The notes beneath the pieces were generated by a model. The model had not been told where the DNA came from. It ran no database searches and worked only from the letters and a program-made list of their open reading frames with translations. This document shows positions 1-8,471 of a stretch of 44,130 nt of DNA, piece by piece. The first letter of the stretch is position 1, and the number at the start of each line of letters is the position of its first letter. The translations under genes and the position numbers were made by a program. This DNA comes from Frankiales bacterium (GTDB taxonomy: Bacteria; Actinomycetota; Actinomycetes; JAFAQI01). Location of the stretch: assembly GCA_025980465.1 (NCBI GenBank), contig JAICXJ010000026.1:1-44130 (forward strand), in the 5' to 3' direction.

Positions 1-35
1 ACGAGGCCTACGGCTTCCTCTATCTCGGCCTGTGA
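1..35 (+). CDS. C-terminal end of an unidentified protein (partial)
   Basis: Reading from base 3, an open frame gives the last ten residues EAYGFLYLGL followed by TGA at 33-35. The gene would converge on the ABC permease, whose stop lies 8 bases further on. Too little is present to name a family. It is called a gene end only because the frame is open to the window edge and the spacing suits a convergent pair. Confidence 0.35.
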   Translation, partial: EAYGFLYLGL

Positions 36-42
36 CCGCTCG

Positions 43-906
43 TCACTCGGTGCGGGTGAACTGAACGATGGCGATGCCGATCATCGCGAGGCCAAGTGCG
101 AGCACCATCGCGGCTTCGAGGGCTGAGGGAAGGCGCCAGCCCCACCAGGTGACCCCGGGCGCCAGGGTGTGTCGCGCCGCCGCGGAGACGTCGAGGTGGC
201 TGAAGACCAGCCGCCGCATCGGGTCGACGGCGTAGGTGAGCGGGTTGATGCGGTTGAGGACTGCGAGCCAGGTCGGCAACCCAGAGACCGGGTACAGCGC
301 GCCTGACAGGAATGTCATCGGTATGACGAGCATCTGCATCACGCTCGTGAACGTCTGCGCCTGCTTGATGCCGGCAGCGACCATGACCCCGAACGCGGTG
401 ATGCTGAAGGCGATGAGCAGCTGCAGACCGAAGACGCCCAGGAGCAACTCCGGGTCATAAGGGACGTGGACCAATCCGGCCAAGGCCAACACGATCAGGC
501 CCTGGCTCGCCGCGATCGTCGTTCCACCCAGGCTCTTGCCCACGATGACCGATGACCGCCGGATCGGCGCGATCATCAGCTCCCGCATGAATCCCAACTC
601 GCGGTCCCAGACCAGGGACGCGGCGCTGAACATCGCGCTGAACACCAACGACATACACAAGATTCCCGGAAACATGAACGTGGTGAGCTGCACACCGTGA
701 GTTGACCGGGCCGACAGCGTCTGCAACCCGGGCCCGAGGACGAAGAGGAACAGCAGCGGTTGAATCAGCCAGGTCACAATTCGCATCGGGTCGTTGATGA
801 AGCGAATCAGGTCGCGCTTCCAGACGATCCGTACTGCTCTGACCTCCGATCGCCAGGAGCGCTCCGGTACTCGAACCGCGACGACGTCGATCTCGGTCGC
901 GCTCAT
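43..906 (-). CDS. ABC-2 type (DrrB-like) exporter permease
   Basis: This is a 287-residue integral membrane protein. It has a cytoplasmic N-terminus and about six hydrophobic segments, the first near residues 41-60 and the last near 263-282. The region around FMRELMIAPIRRSSVIVGKS is typical of the ABC-2 permease family, which exports drugs, lipids or polyketides with a separate ATPase. Its ATG overlaps the stop of the upstream ATPase gene (ATGA at 903-906), so the two are translationally coupled and should form one transporter. The substrate cannot be read from the sequence. The daunorubicin-resistance type is a family label only. Confidence 0.88.
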   Translation of the reverse strand: MSATEIDVVAVRVPERSWRSEVRAVRIVWKRDLIRFINDPMRIVTWLIQPLLFLFVLGPGLQTLSARSTHGVQLTTFMFPGILCMSLVFSAMFSAASLVWDRELGFMRELMIAPIRRSSVIVGKSLGGTTIAASQGLIVLALAGLVHVPYDPELLLGVFGLQLLIAFSITAFGVMVAAGIKQAQTFTSVMQMLVIPMTFLSGALYPVSGLPTWLAVLNRINPLTYAVDPMRRLVFSHLDVSAAARHTLAPGVTWWGWRLPSALEAAMVLALGLAMIGIAIVQFTRTE

Positions 907-1904
907 CGGCGGGCCTTTGTCAAAGAGCGCAGCATCTCTCGGTGCACGTCCGCGACGGAGCCGGTTTCGGCATCGCGGATTGTTGAGCCCGTGTATCGCA
1001 TGAAGACGTCATCGAGTGTCGGTCGTGACACCGCGACCGCGGTGATCGCGACGCCGAGCTCGGCGAACAGCCGCGGCACGAACTCCTCACCGGAGGCGAT
1101 GTGGAACGTCACCGCACCCTCAGCGACCGTGGCCTCGATACCGAACCGGTCGCGCAGCGCGGCGAGCGCAGCATCGTTGTCGGCGGTTCCCAACACGACG
1201 CGGTCCGCACCGACGCTGCCCTTGAGCGCCTCGGGCGTGTCCAGTACGACGATTTCACCGCGATCCATGATCGCGATGTGGTCGCAGAACTCCGCCTCAT
1301 CCATGTAATGCGTGGTCATGAAGATCGTCGTCCCCTCCGCCTCCTGCAACGCCCGGATGTAGCGCCAGATCGTGCTGCGCGTTTGCGGATCGAGCCCGAT
1401 CGTCGGCTCGTCAAGAAAGAGCACCCGCGGTGAATGCATCAGCCCGCGCGCGATCTCGAGCCGACGCCGCATGCCGCCCGAGAAGGTCAACACCTGCTTG
1501 TTGCGGCGGTCCCAGAGGTCGACCATCTCGAGCATCTGACGCATCCGCGCCGCGATCACGCCGGGGTCGATGCCGTACAGCTCGGCATGAAGCCGCAAGT
1601 TTTGCTCGGCCGTGAGGTAGCTGTCGAGTGTCGGGTCCTGGAACACCAGACCGATGTGTCGCCGGACATCGTCGCGCTCACGGCCGACATCGAAGCCGCT
1701 CACGCGAGCTGTGCCGGACGTGGGACGCGCGAGAGTGCACAGCATGTTGATCGTGGTGCTCTTGCCGGCGCCGTTGGGGCCGAGGAAGCCGAAGACCTCA
1801 CCCGGCGCGACCGTGAACGAGACGCCGCGGACAGCCTCGATCTCGCCGTAGCTCTTAGTCAGTCCGGTGACCTCAATTGCGGGGTTGAGGGTGGGCGTGG
1901 TGAT
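903..1904 (-). CDS. ABC exporter ATPase (DrrA-like), apparent AUC start
   Basis: The frame encodes a complete ABC ATPase of about 333 residues. It has Walker A GPNGAGKST, signature LTFSGGMRRRLEIA, Walker B VLFLDEPTIGLD, a switch histidine (TTHYMDEAE) and the DrrA-type C-terminal extension. The frame has no ATG, GTG or TTG between the upstream in-frame stop and the Walker A motif. The first ATG, at 1745, lies just after Walker A and would destroy the protein. The best start is ATC at 1904-1902, five bases after a perfect GGAGG (1914-1910), giving an N-terminus ITTPTLNPAIEV. An alternative is a sequence error (ATG read as ATC). It pairs with the overlapping permease gene downstream. Confidence 0.85.
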   Translation of the reverse strand: MTTPTLNPAIEVTGLTKSYGEIEAVRGVSFTVAPGEVFGFLGPNGAGKSTTINMLCTLARPTSGTARVSGFDVGRERDDVRRHIGLVFQDPTLDSYLTAEQNLRLHAELYGIDPGVIAARMRQMLEMVDLWDRRNKQVLTFSGGMRRRLEIARGLMHSPRVLFLDEPTIGLDPQTRSTIWRYIRALQEAEGTTIFMTTHYMDEAEFCDHIAIMDRGEIVVLDTPEALKGSVGADRVVLGTADNDAALAALRDRFGIEATVAEGAVTFHIASGEEFVPRLFAELGVAITAVAVSRPTLDDVFMRYTGSTIRDAETGSVADVHREMLRSLTKARR

Positions 1905-2187
1905 ATCTGCCTCCGATGACGGGCGCCGGTGACTTCTCCGGCCTCGGTCGGCGATTGTGCGGCACCACCCCGGTCTTGCCGCAAGACCCCGCGTGCGCTA
2001 TAGCTTGAAAGTGGCAGGGCATGTCCCTCGCGCCTGAGGCAAGGTGCCAGTTGACCAGGTGCGACCAGAAAATAGTCATTTTGGGCGATTTTCCCTTCTC
2101 GCCCTTCATTGCGCCCGTCACAGATCCGACGTAATCGGGACAGCACGGACCCGCCTGCCCCGGTTCCTGCGGATGGCGGGAGGACAC
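1905..2187. promoter_or_regulatory. Divergent intergenic region between ABC exporter and GGDEF-EAL gene
   Basis: This 283-base region must hold promoters for both directions. It contains a perfect 7-bp inverted repeat with a 3-base loop (GGTCTTG CCG CAAGACC, 1972-1988), which could be an operator or a hairpin. An AT-richer stretch lies around 2065-2095, and GGGCGA pairs with TCGCCC around the run TTTTCCCTTC. I could not identify convincing -35/-10 boxes or a known riboswitch. No protein-coding gene is supported here. Confidence 0.3.
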
Positions 2188-4143
2188 ATGGCCTTAGGGA
2201 TGAGCGTGCTCGACGAGCGGACGTTCGCGCCGTCCGCGGCGGGGCAAGCCGTTCCGCGCTGGCGTCGCCGCCCGTGGTTCCTGCCCGAAGGTCGACGGCT
2301 GTCCGACGAGGTGTGGCGTCAGCGTCACCGTGGTCTGACCTGGCTGCTGTGGGCCCATTTGCCCGCGCTGTACCTGTTCGCGCTGATTCGCGGCTATTCG
2401 CCGGCTTCAGGCGTGTTGCAGGTCGCCGTGTTGGCGCTGCCGGCTGGAATCGCCATGATCTCGCGGTTCAGCCGCGAGGTCCGCTCCGCGAGTACCTCCG
2501 TCGGTCTGGTCATCAGCGCATCGGTGTTGGTGCATCTGGCCGGAGGTTCGATCGAGGCCCATTTCCAGTTCTTCGTGGTCCTGGCGTTCTTGACCCTCTA
2601 CCAGGCCTGGTTGCCGTTTCTGCTCGCCCTTGTCTACGTCGTGATCGAGCATGGCGTCGTAGGGGCGATCGATCCGAGCGCGGTGTTCAACTCCGCTGCC
2701 GACGTTGCCCATCCGTGGAAGTGGGCTGTGATCCACGGCGGGTTCGTTCTGGCAGCGGCGTTCGCCAACATCTTGAGCTGGCGGCTGACCGAGCAGGAGG
2801 CGCTGCACGACGGCCTGACCGGCTTGCCCAACCGGGTCGCGTTGCTGGAGTCACTCGCGAAGACGCTGGAGGGCCGTGGGCGGTCCAGCACAGCGGTTCT
2901 GTTCATCGACTTGGACAACTTCAAGGATGCCAACGACGCCTTCGGGCATCACGTCGGCGACGAACTGTTGATCGCAGTGTCGCAACGGCTCGCGCGTCAA
3001 CTTCGTGTCGGCGATGTGCTCGCCCGGCTCGGGGGTGACGAGTTCGCGATCGTGCTCAATGACTTGACGCGCCCCGACGATGCGCAAATCACCGCCGAGC
3101 GGTTGCTGGCTTCGCTCGACGAGCCTGTGTGCATCGGCGAGGTCGCGCTGTCCGCATGGGCCAGCATGGGGCTTGCCTACGCCGACTGCGACACGACGGC
3201 GCCAGATCTGCTTCGAAACGCCGACCTCGCGATGTACGAGGCGAAGCGGAATGGCGGCGGCCGGGTCGCGGAATACCAACCAACGTTGCACAGCGCCGCA
3301 TTGCGGCGTACCGAGCTGGAAGCTGAGCTCCGCGTTGCGCTGGAGCGCGGCGAGTTCGAGCTGCACTACCAGCCGATCATCGACCTCGCGAGCCAGCGGA
3401 TGGTCGGGACCGAGGCTCTGATTCGGTGGCAGCACCCGATCCGCGGCCTGGTGCTACCGCTGGAGTTCATCACTGCGGCCGAGCAATCGGGGTTGATCGT
3501 CGCGATCGGCGCGTGGGTGATCCGCACCGCGTGTGCGCAGACCGCCGTCTGGCAGGAGGGCAGTCCCGACCGCGCCCCGTTGACCGTCGCGGTCAACCTC
3601 TCGCCGCGTCAGCTCATCGACCGGACCCTGGTCGCGACGGTTGCCGAGGCACTCCACGACAGCGGACTGGACCCGTCCTCGTTGTGCCTGGAGATCACCG
3701 AGGGAGCCGTCATCAAGGACTTCGAGACGACCATGCCGACCCTCAACGCGTTACGCACGCTCGGGGTCTCACTTGCACTCGACGACTTCGGCACGGGCTA
3801 TTCCTCGCTGAGCTATCTGAAACAGCTCCCGGTCGACTCGGTGAAGATCGATCGCTCCTTCGTGGCCGACCTTGAGACCGACAACCCGAACGCCCAAATC
3901 GTGCTGGCCATCATCGAGCTCGCGCACGCGTTGGGCATGTCGGTGACCGCCGAAGGCACCGAGACCCACGGCCAGCTCGACACTCTTCGGGCGATGCGAA
4001 GTGACCACGCCCAGGGTTACCTGCTCGGGCGGCCGATGTCGGGTACGGCGCTCACCGGTGTACTCGACGCCGACCCGATCCATGTCGGGGGGCTGCAGGC
4101 CCAGCGGCCCGGCCAGGCTGACGGAGCATCGGCGGCGACGTGA
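2188..4143 (+). CDS. Membrane-bound GGDEF-EAL c-di-GMP synthase/phosphodiesterase
   Basis: The protein has about 651 residues. Residues 50-195 form a membrane sensor of about five segments, including the EAHFQFFVVL/LYQAW pattern seen in this protein class. GGDEF domain at about 205-365: motif LGGDEF at 281-286, with an RxxD inhibitory site (RVGD, 273-276) upstream. EAL domain at about 375-640: EAL at 409-411, later DDFGTGYSSL and VKIDRSFV. Both active sites look intact, so it could make and degrade c-di-GMP; which activity dominates cannot be read. The start at 2188 follows GGGAGGA at short spacing. ATG 2200 is an alternative, and upstream frame extension to 2044 is unlikely. It overlaps the next gene. 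Confidence 0.9.
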   Translation: MALGMSVLDERTFAPSAAGQAVPRWRRRPWFLPEGRRLSDEVWRQRHRGLTWLLWAHLPALYLFALIRGYSPASGVLQVAVLALPAGIAMISRFSREVRSASTSVGLVISASVLVHLAGGSIEAHFQFFVVLAFLTLYQAWLPFLLALVYVVIEHGVVGAIDPSAVFNSAADVAHPWKWAVIHGGFVLAAAFANILSWRLTEQEALHDGLTGLPNRVALLESLAKTLEGRGRSSTAVLFIDLDNFKDANDAFGHHVGDELLIAVSQRLARQLRVGDVLARLGGDEFAIVLNDLTRPDDAQITAERLLASLDEPVCIGEVALSAWASMGLAYADCDTTAPDLLRNADLAMYEAKRNGGGRVAEYQPTLHSAALRRTELEAELRVALERGEFELHYQPIIDLASQRMVGTEALIRWQHPIRGLVLPLEFITAAEQSGLIVAIGAWVIRTACAQTAVWQEGSPDRAPLTVAVNLSPRQLIDRTLVATVAEALHDSGLDPSSLCLEITEGAVIKDFETTMPTLNALRTLGVSLALDDFGTGYSSLSYLKQLPVDSVKIDRSFVADLETDNPNAQIVLAIIELAHALGMSVTAEGTETHGQLDTLRAMRSDHAQGYLLGRPMSGTALTGVLDADPIHVGGLQAQRPGQADGASAAT

Positions 4144-4901
4144 TGACGGCGTCCACGATCGTCGCTGCCGCCGCGAGCAGCCGTAGTGCTCTCGGTGTCC
4201 ACGCGTGGCACGCCGTCGAGGCAGTGGGATTCCTCGTGGTGAGCCTGGTCGGGGTGTCAGTGAGCGAGCGGCTCCGGCGCCGACCGGAGCCGACCGCCGC
4301 CGCCGCGACCTCCCCGTCACACCGCAGGTTCAGCACTTCCCGGCGTTCGTCGACCTCGGGCTCGGTGGCGCTCGTCATCATGGCGATCTCCGGCGCTGGC
4401 GCCGCGGCCGTGCATTACGTCGTCATGCCGGAACACTTCCGCGAAGCCGCGCTGTACGGCGCGTTCTTCCTCATCGCCGCGACTGCGCAGCTGGGCTATT
4501 CGGTGCTGCTGGTTGTGCGGCCGAGCCGACCGTTGATCGCCGTCGGCATGGTCGGAAACTTTTCAATGGTGGCGCTGTGGTTGGCGACCCGTCTCATCGC
4601 GATTCCGCTTGGTCCCGCTGCGGGCAGCACCGAATCCTTCGGCGGAGTCGACATCCTTGCCAGCAGCTTCGAGACGGTGGTCGTGATCGCCGGGCTGCTC
4701 GGCCTCGTTCAGGCGGCCGGGCCCGGCGTCGACGCAGACCGAGGGATGGTGCGCAGGCCCGTCAGGCGACCGCGGCCTGCGGCGGCAGCGGACCGCCGTA
4801 CGCCCGCAACTCGTCCCGGCTCGGCCGCTTCGCGCCCCGCAGCGGCTGCGACTCGTTCAGCGGCTGCATCTCGTTTGGGTCGGCCTTGGTCGGAAGGGTG
4901 A
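4143..4901 (+). CDS. Small actinobacterial multi-pass membrane protein, tail antisense to desaturase
   Basis: Translationally coupled to the GGDEF-EAL gene (TGATGA, with ATG at 4143; GTG 4140 also possible). It has 252 residues, with hydrophobic segments near residues 23-43, 77-97, 104-127, 132-155 and 180-197 and a loop with the pattern HYVVMPEHFREA. I recognise this as a conserved but uncharacterised actinobacterial membrane type, with no known function. The last 50 residues are Ala/Arg/Pro-rich, low in complexity and run antisense over the 3' end of the desaturase gene (4762-4901). The original stop was probably lost and the frame reads through. The coupling suggests a role linked to the c-di-GMP enzyme. 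Confidence 0.6.
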   Translation: MTASTIVAAAASSRSALGVHAWHAVEAVGFLVVSLVGVSVSERLRRRPEPTAAAATSPSHRRFSTSRRSSTSGSVALVIMAISGAGAAAVHYVVMPEHFREAALYGAFFLIAATAQLGYSVLLVVRPSRPLIAVGMVGNFSMVALWLATRLIAIPLGPAAGSTESFGGVDILASSFETVVVIAGLLGLVQAAGPGVDADRGMVRRPVRRPRPAAAADRRTPATRPGSAASRPAAAATRSAAASRLGRPWSEG

Positions 4902-5955
4902 GCTTCATGATGGTGCGGAAGACCTGGCCGTACTGCCGGTACAACGGGCCGGTGGTGTAGGGCAGGTCGTACTTCTCGCACAGCGCCTTCACGCGCTCGG
5001 CGATCTCCGGGTAACGGTTGCATGGCAGGTCTGGGAACAGATGGTGCTCGATCTGGTAGCCGAGGCTGCCCGCCAAGATGTGGAGCAGCCGGCTGCCCTC
5101 GAAGTTCGCCGAGCCGAGCAACTGGCGCAGGTACCACTCGGCCTTGGTCTCGTCCTCGAGCTCCTCCTCGGTGAACTTCTCCGCGCCATCCGGGAAGTGC
5201 CCACAGAAGATGATCATGTAGGACCACAGGTTGCGGATGAGGTTCGCTGTTGCGTTCGCCGTAAGCGTCGTGGCGAACGCCGGGCCGGAGAGCAGCGGGA
5301 AGATCACGTAGTCCTTCCCGACCTGCTTACGCACCTTGCGCCAGATCTCCTTCAGCTGGCGCTTCAACTCCTGAGGGTCCTTCTCGCGCTTGCGGATGCG
5401 CTCGATGTCGAGATCGTGAAGCGCAACACCCCATTCGAACAGCAACGCGAGCAGCGCGTTGTACACCGGTTGACCCAGGTTGGCCGGGTGCCACTTCTGG
5501 TCACGGGTGACTCGCAGGATCCCGTAACCGACGTCGTTGTCCTTGCCGACGACGTTGGTGAACGTGTGGTGCAAGAAGTTGTGCGAGTGCTTCCACTGGC
5601 TCGCCGGGCAGGTGGTGTCCCACTCCCAGGTACCCGAGTGGATCTCCGGGTCGTTCATCCAGTCGAACTGGCCGTGCATGACGTTGTGGCCGATCTCCAT
5701 GTTCTCCAAGATCTTGCCGATCGCCAGCATGCCGGTGCCGGCGACCCAGGCCGGCGGATACATGCTCGCGAACAAGGTCAGCCGGCCGGCGACCATCAAC
5801 CGTCGCTGGATGTAGATCAGGCGACGGATGTACGCCGCGTCCTTCGCACCGCGCGCTTCCTCGATGTCCCGGCGAATCTCGTCGAACTCGCGGCCGAGCG
5901 CTTCGACGTCGCTGTCGCTGAGATGAGCGAAGGTGGCAACATCAGAGATAGCCAT
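4762..5955 (-). CDS. desA3: Membrane acyl-CoA/fatty acid desaturase (DesA3 type)
   Basis: The protein has 397 residues and all three histidine boxes of membrane di-iron desaturases: HNVMH at 90-94, HSHNFLHH at 123-130 and QIEHH at 301-305. Hydrophobic stretches flank the boxes. The family introduces a double bond into a fatty acyl chain using O2 and electrons from a reductase. The gene lies 13 bases after a flavin/2Fe-2S reductase, the same arrangement as mycobacterial desA3 (Rv3229c) with Rv3230c, which supports a stearoyl-CoA delta-9 type role. The regiospecificity is inferred from that context. Its 3' end overlaps the convergent membrane-protein gene by 140 bases. Confidence 0.9.
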   Translation of the reverse strand: MAISDVATFAHLSDSDVEALGREFDEIRRDIEEARGAKDAAYIRRLIYIQRRLMVAGRLTLFASMYPPAWVAGTGMLAIGKILENMEIGHNVMHGQFDWMNDPEIHSGTWEWDTTCPASQWKHSHNFLHHTFTNVVGKDNDVGYGILRVTRDQKWHPANLGQPVYNALLALLFEWGVALHDLDIERIRKREKDPQELKRQLKEIWRKVRKQVGKDYVIFPLLSGPAFATTLTANATANLIRNLWSYMIIFCGHFPDGAEKFTEEELEDETKAEWYLRQLLGSANFEGSRLLHILAGSLGYQIEHHLFPDLPCNRYPEIAERVKALCEKYDLPYTTGPLYRQYGQVFRTIMKLTLPTKADPNEMQPLNESQPLRGAKRPSRDELRAYGGPLPPQAAVA

Positions 5956-5968
5956 TGGTCGTCAGTCC

Positions 5969-7216
5969 TCAGATCTCGAGTACACAGTCACCGGCGGCTG
6001 CCGTGACACAGGTCTGGACGCTTTGGTTCTGCTGGTACTCCGCGCCATTCCGCAGGTCCTTCACGAGCCCCTTCTTCAGCGGCACGATGCAGGAATGGCA
6101 GATGCCCATCCGGCATCCGAACGGCATGTCGATGCCTTCCGCCTCGCCGGCCTCCAGCAGCGTGGTCGCCCCGTCGAGGTCGACCTCCTTGCCGGATACG
6201 GCGAACGTGACGTGGCCGCCCTCGGCCGCTTCGGAGAGCTGGGCGGAGAAGCGCTCGATGTGCAGCGACTTCGCCAGCTTGGCCTGCTGCCAGTGTTTCT
6301 CTGCTGCATCCAGCATCGGCGCCGGCCCGCACACCCAGGTCTGACGCTCGCGCCAGTCGGGGCAGATCTCCTCGATTCGCGAGACCTCGAGGATGCCGTC
6401 CTCGTCGTCAAAGTTCTCGACCATTCGCAGCGTGGGGTGGGCTTCGGCTAGCTTGAGCCGCTCGTCCCGGAAGATCGCCTGGCCGCGGTTCGGGGCGGAA
6501 TGGATGTGGACGACATCCGGAATGGTGTCGCGGCGGTGCATGGTCCGAAGCATCGACATCACCGGGGTGATCCCGCTGCCGCCGGTCCAGAACAGGATCT
6601 TCGGTGGCGGAGGGTCCGGAAGGACGAAGTCGCCCTGCGGCAAGGCGAGCCGCACGATGGTGCCGGGCTCCAGGCCCCGGACCAGGTGCGCGGACATGAA
6701 GCCCTCGGGCATCGCCTTGACCGTGATCGTGATCGTTCCACCCGAGCGCTGGCGGCGCCCTTCGCTGGGCTCGGAGCTAATGGAGTACGAACGCCAATGC
6801 CACTTGCCGTCAATGCTCACGCCGATACCGATGTACTGCCCCGGCTGGTAGTCGGTCGCGAACCCCCAGCCGGTCTTGATGACCAGCGTCGCGGCGTCCT
6901 CGGTCTCGGGGATGAGCTCGACGATCTTGCCGCGGATCTCCCGGGCGCTCCACAACGGGTTGAGCATGTGCAGGTAGTCGTCGGGCAGCAGCGGTGTCGT
7001 CATTCGCGCGGCGACGCTGCGGACGAGGTCGGCGTTCGGCACCAGGCTGACGTCTCCCTGGAGGAGCCGGCGCTTGACCTCGAGCGCCGTGGCGCCCACG
7101 ACGGCCGCGCTTGCGCCCAGCGCCGCGGTCGCCAGTTTCTGGGTGCCGGTCAGCGCCCGCCCCCGCTCTTTCAGGGTCGTCAGAGGTGTCGTGGGCGTGG
7201 TGGTGGTGGAAGGCAT
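5969..7216 (-). CDS. Flavin/2Fe-2S oxidoreductase, electron donor to the desaturase
   Basis: The protein has 415 residues. Domain order: an N-terminal hydrophobic segment (about residues 25-45), an FAD-binding barrel with RSYSISS, an NAD(P)-binding domain with WTGGSGITPVMSML, and a C-terminal plant-type 2Fe-2S ferredoxin domain with PFGCRMGICHSC and the fourth ligand in VQTC. This is the Rv3230c-like reductase that feeds NADPH electrons to DesA3. The start at 7216 is chosen because GAGGGAG precedes it by six bases; the frame is open to 7279 but lacks a ribosome site there. It is transcribed just ahead of the desaturase with a 13-base gap. Confidence 0.9.
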   Translation of the reverse strand: MPSTTTTPTTPLTTLKERGRALTGTQKLATAALGASAAVVGATALEVKRRLLQGDVSLVPNADLVRSVAARMTTPLLPDDYLHMLNPLWSAREIRGKIVELIPETEDAATLVIKTGWGFATDYQPGQYIGIGVSIDGKWHWRSYSISSEPSEGRRQRSGGTITITVKAMPEGFMSAHLVRGLEPGTIVRLALPQGDFVLPDPPPPKILFWTGGSGITPVMSMLRTMHRRDTIPDVVHIHSAPNRGQAIFRDERLKLAEAHPTLRMVENFDDEDGILEVSRIEEICPDWRERQTWVCGPAPMLDAAEKHWQQAKLAKSLHIERFSAQLSEAAEGGHVTFAVSGKEVDLDGATTLLEAGEAEGIDMPFGCRMGICHSCIVPLKKGLVKDLRNGAEYQQNQSVQTCVTAAAGDCVLEI

Positions 7217-7301
7217 CGATGGCTCCCTCGCTGCGGTCCGCCGTTGGCTTGGCGTCATACCCAAGGTTCGGCGGCACATGCCGCGGGGGAGCGAAGAGGT
7301 G

Positions 7302-8471
7302 TCAGGCAGCGAGCGGTTCCGGCCTGAGCCGTTGGCTGAGAATGATTCCCGCGTTTCGATGTTTGATTGCCATGCGCACGTACATGACGCAGCCGGCCGG
7401 TACGAGGACCAGCACGTAGAAGGCGGAGTAGAGCGGATAGATCAGGAGCGCCAGATCACGGTGCTTCCAGTTCAACCCCGCGACCAGCACGCCGTAGAGG
7501 GCTAGCGTCGCCAGCAGGACCCACGACGGGTGTTCCAGCGCATAGAAGTAGCGCATCGGCAATAGCGCGAACATCATGCAGCCGCCGTAGAAGAACAGAA
7601 AAGGATGCCGCCACGCCTGCCGAATGTTGACGATCATCAACCGGAACTCGCCACCCGCCCATGCCTTGCGCTGCCGCCACCATGTTCGTAGCGTGTCGGG
7701 CACCTCGGTCGGTACGTCGAACAGGATGTGCCCGACCCGGTACCGCCGAGCGGAGGCGATCAAGCCGAGCTCGACGTCGTTGCCCTGGAAGAACAACGAA
7801 TGGGCGTTCATGAGGTCCTTGTGCACCTCGGCGCGGGCAATGTGGCAGCCGCCGGAGACCAGCCACGGCATGACCCGACGTAGGCGCATCGCCATTCGGT
7901 ATTCGTGTGCCTGAAGCTTTCCGAGCAGGGTGTCGCGGTTGGCCGGTATGAGCGGTACCGAACCAAGGTCCAGCCCTGCATGGGCGAAACGGCCGACCAG
8001 GAGGTCGATGGACTGCGTCGTGACGGTGTCGGCGTCGATGCACACCACGTACTCAGCTCTCACTGAGCGGGTGGCGTTGCGAACGATCGTGTCGCGCAGT
8101 GTGCCGCCCACCTGCCGTCGCACCTTTCCATCGGTGGCATGCAGCGGTCGAGGCGATACGAAGGTGCGGAAGTTGTTGCGGACGGCGACTCGATAGAACT
8201 GTTCGTAGAACTCCGAGGTCTCTGCAGATGATGTCGTCAAGAGCACCCGTTTGCCATAGTCACGCAGAAAGGCCTCGTTCTGCAGATACCCCATGTCGCC
8301 ATAGATCGGAACGATCAACACGTAGTCCTGGCAGGGCCGGGTAGTGCGATCGATCGCGTAAACAACGGGATGCTTTCGAAGCCGCAGCCTGATCGGCACG
8401 ACGACGTCGACGAGCATCATCAGGGCCGGAATGACGAATAGCGGTAGCCAGAGTTCGGTGAGACTGCCCAT
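7302..8471 (-). CDS. Membrane family-2 glycosyltransferase
   Basis: The protein has 389 residues, with an N-terminal membrane segment (about 6-26), a cytosolic GT2 catalytic domain and C-terminal membrane helices (about 291-365). Catalytic features: DAD at 146-148, GNDVE at 230-234 and QRKAW at 267-271, matching the D, DxD, (E/T)D, QxxRW pattern of processive synthases such as chitin or hyaluronan types, although the last motif is QRKAW. It probably polymerises or transfers a hexose or GlcNAc-like sugar to an extracellular polysaccharide. The start codon overlaps the stop of the CapD-like gene (TAATG), so the two act together. The sugar specificity is unknown. Confidence 0.85.
   Translation of the reverse strand: MGSLTELWLPLFVIPALMMLVDVVVPIRLRLRKHPVVYAIDRTTRPCQDYVLIVPIYGDMGYLQNEAFLRDYGKRVLLTTSSAETSEFYEQFYRVAVRNNFRTFVSPRPLHATDGKVRRQVGGTLRDTIVRNATRSVRAEYVVCIDADTVTTQSIDLLVGRFAHAGLDLGSVPLIPANRDTLLGKLQAHEYRMAMRLRRVMPWLVSGGCHIARAEVHKDLMNAHSLFFQGNDVELGLIASARRYRVGHILFDVPTEVPDTLRTWWRQRKAWAGGEFRLMIVNIRQAWRHPFLFFYGGCMMFALLPMRYFYALEHPSWVLLATLALYGVLVAGLNWKHRDLALLIYPLYSAFYVLVLVPAGCVMYVRMAIKHRNAGIILSQRLRPEPLAA

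Noticed and set aside
903..1745. ABC ATPase starting at ATG 1745
   Set aside because: This start lies after the Walker A lysine, so the protein could not bind ATP; the coding signal clearly continues upstream.
2044..2187. N-terminal extension of the GGDEF-EAL protein to 2044
   Set aside because: The extra 48 residues show no domain pattern, and the ribosome site GGGAGGA lies just before 2188.
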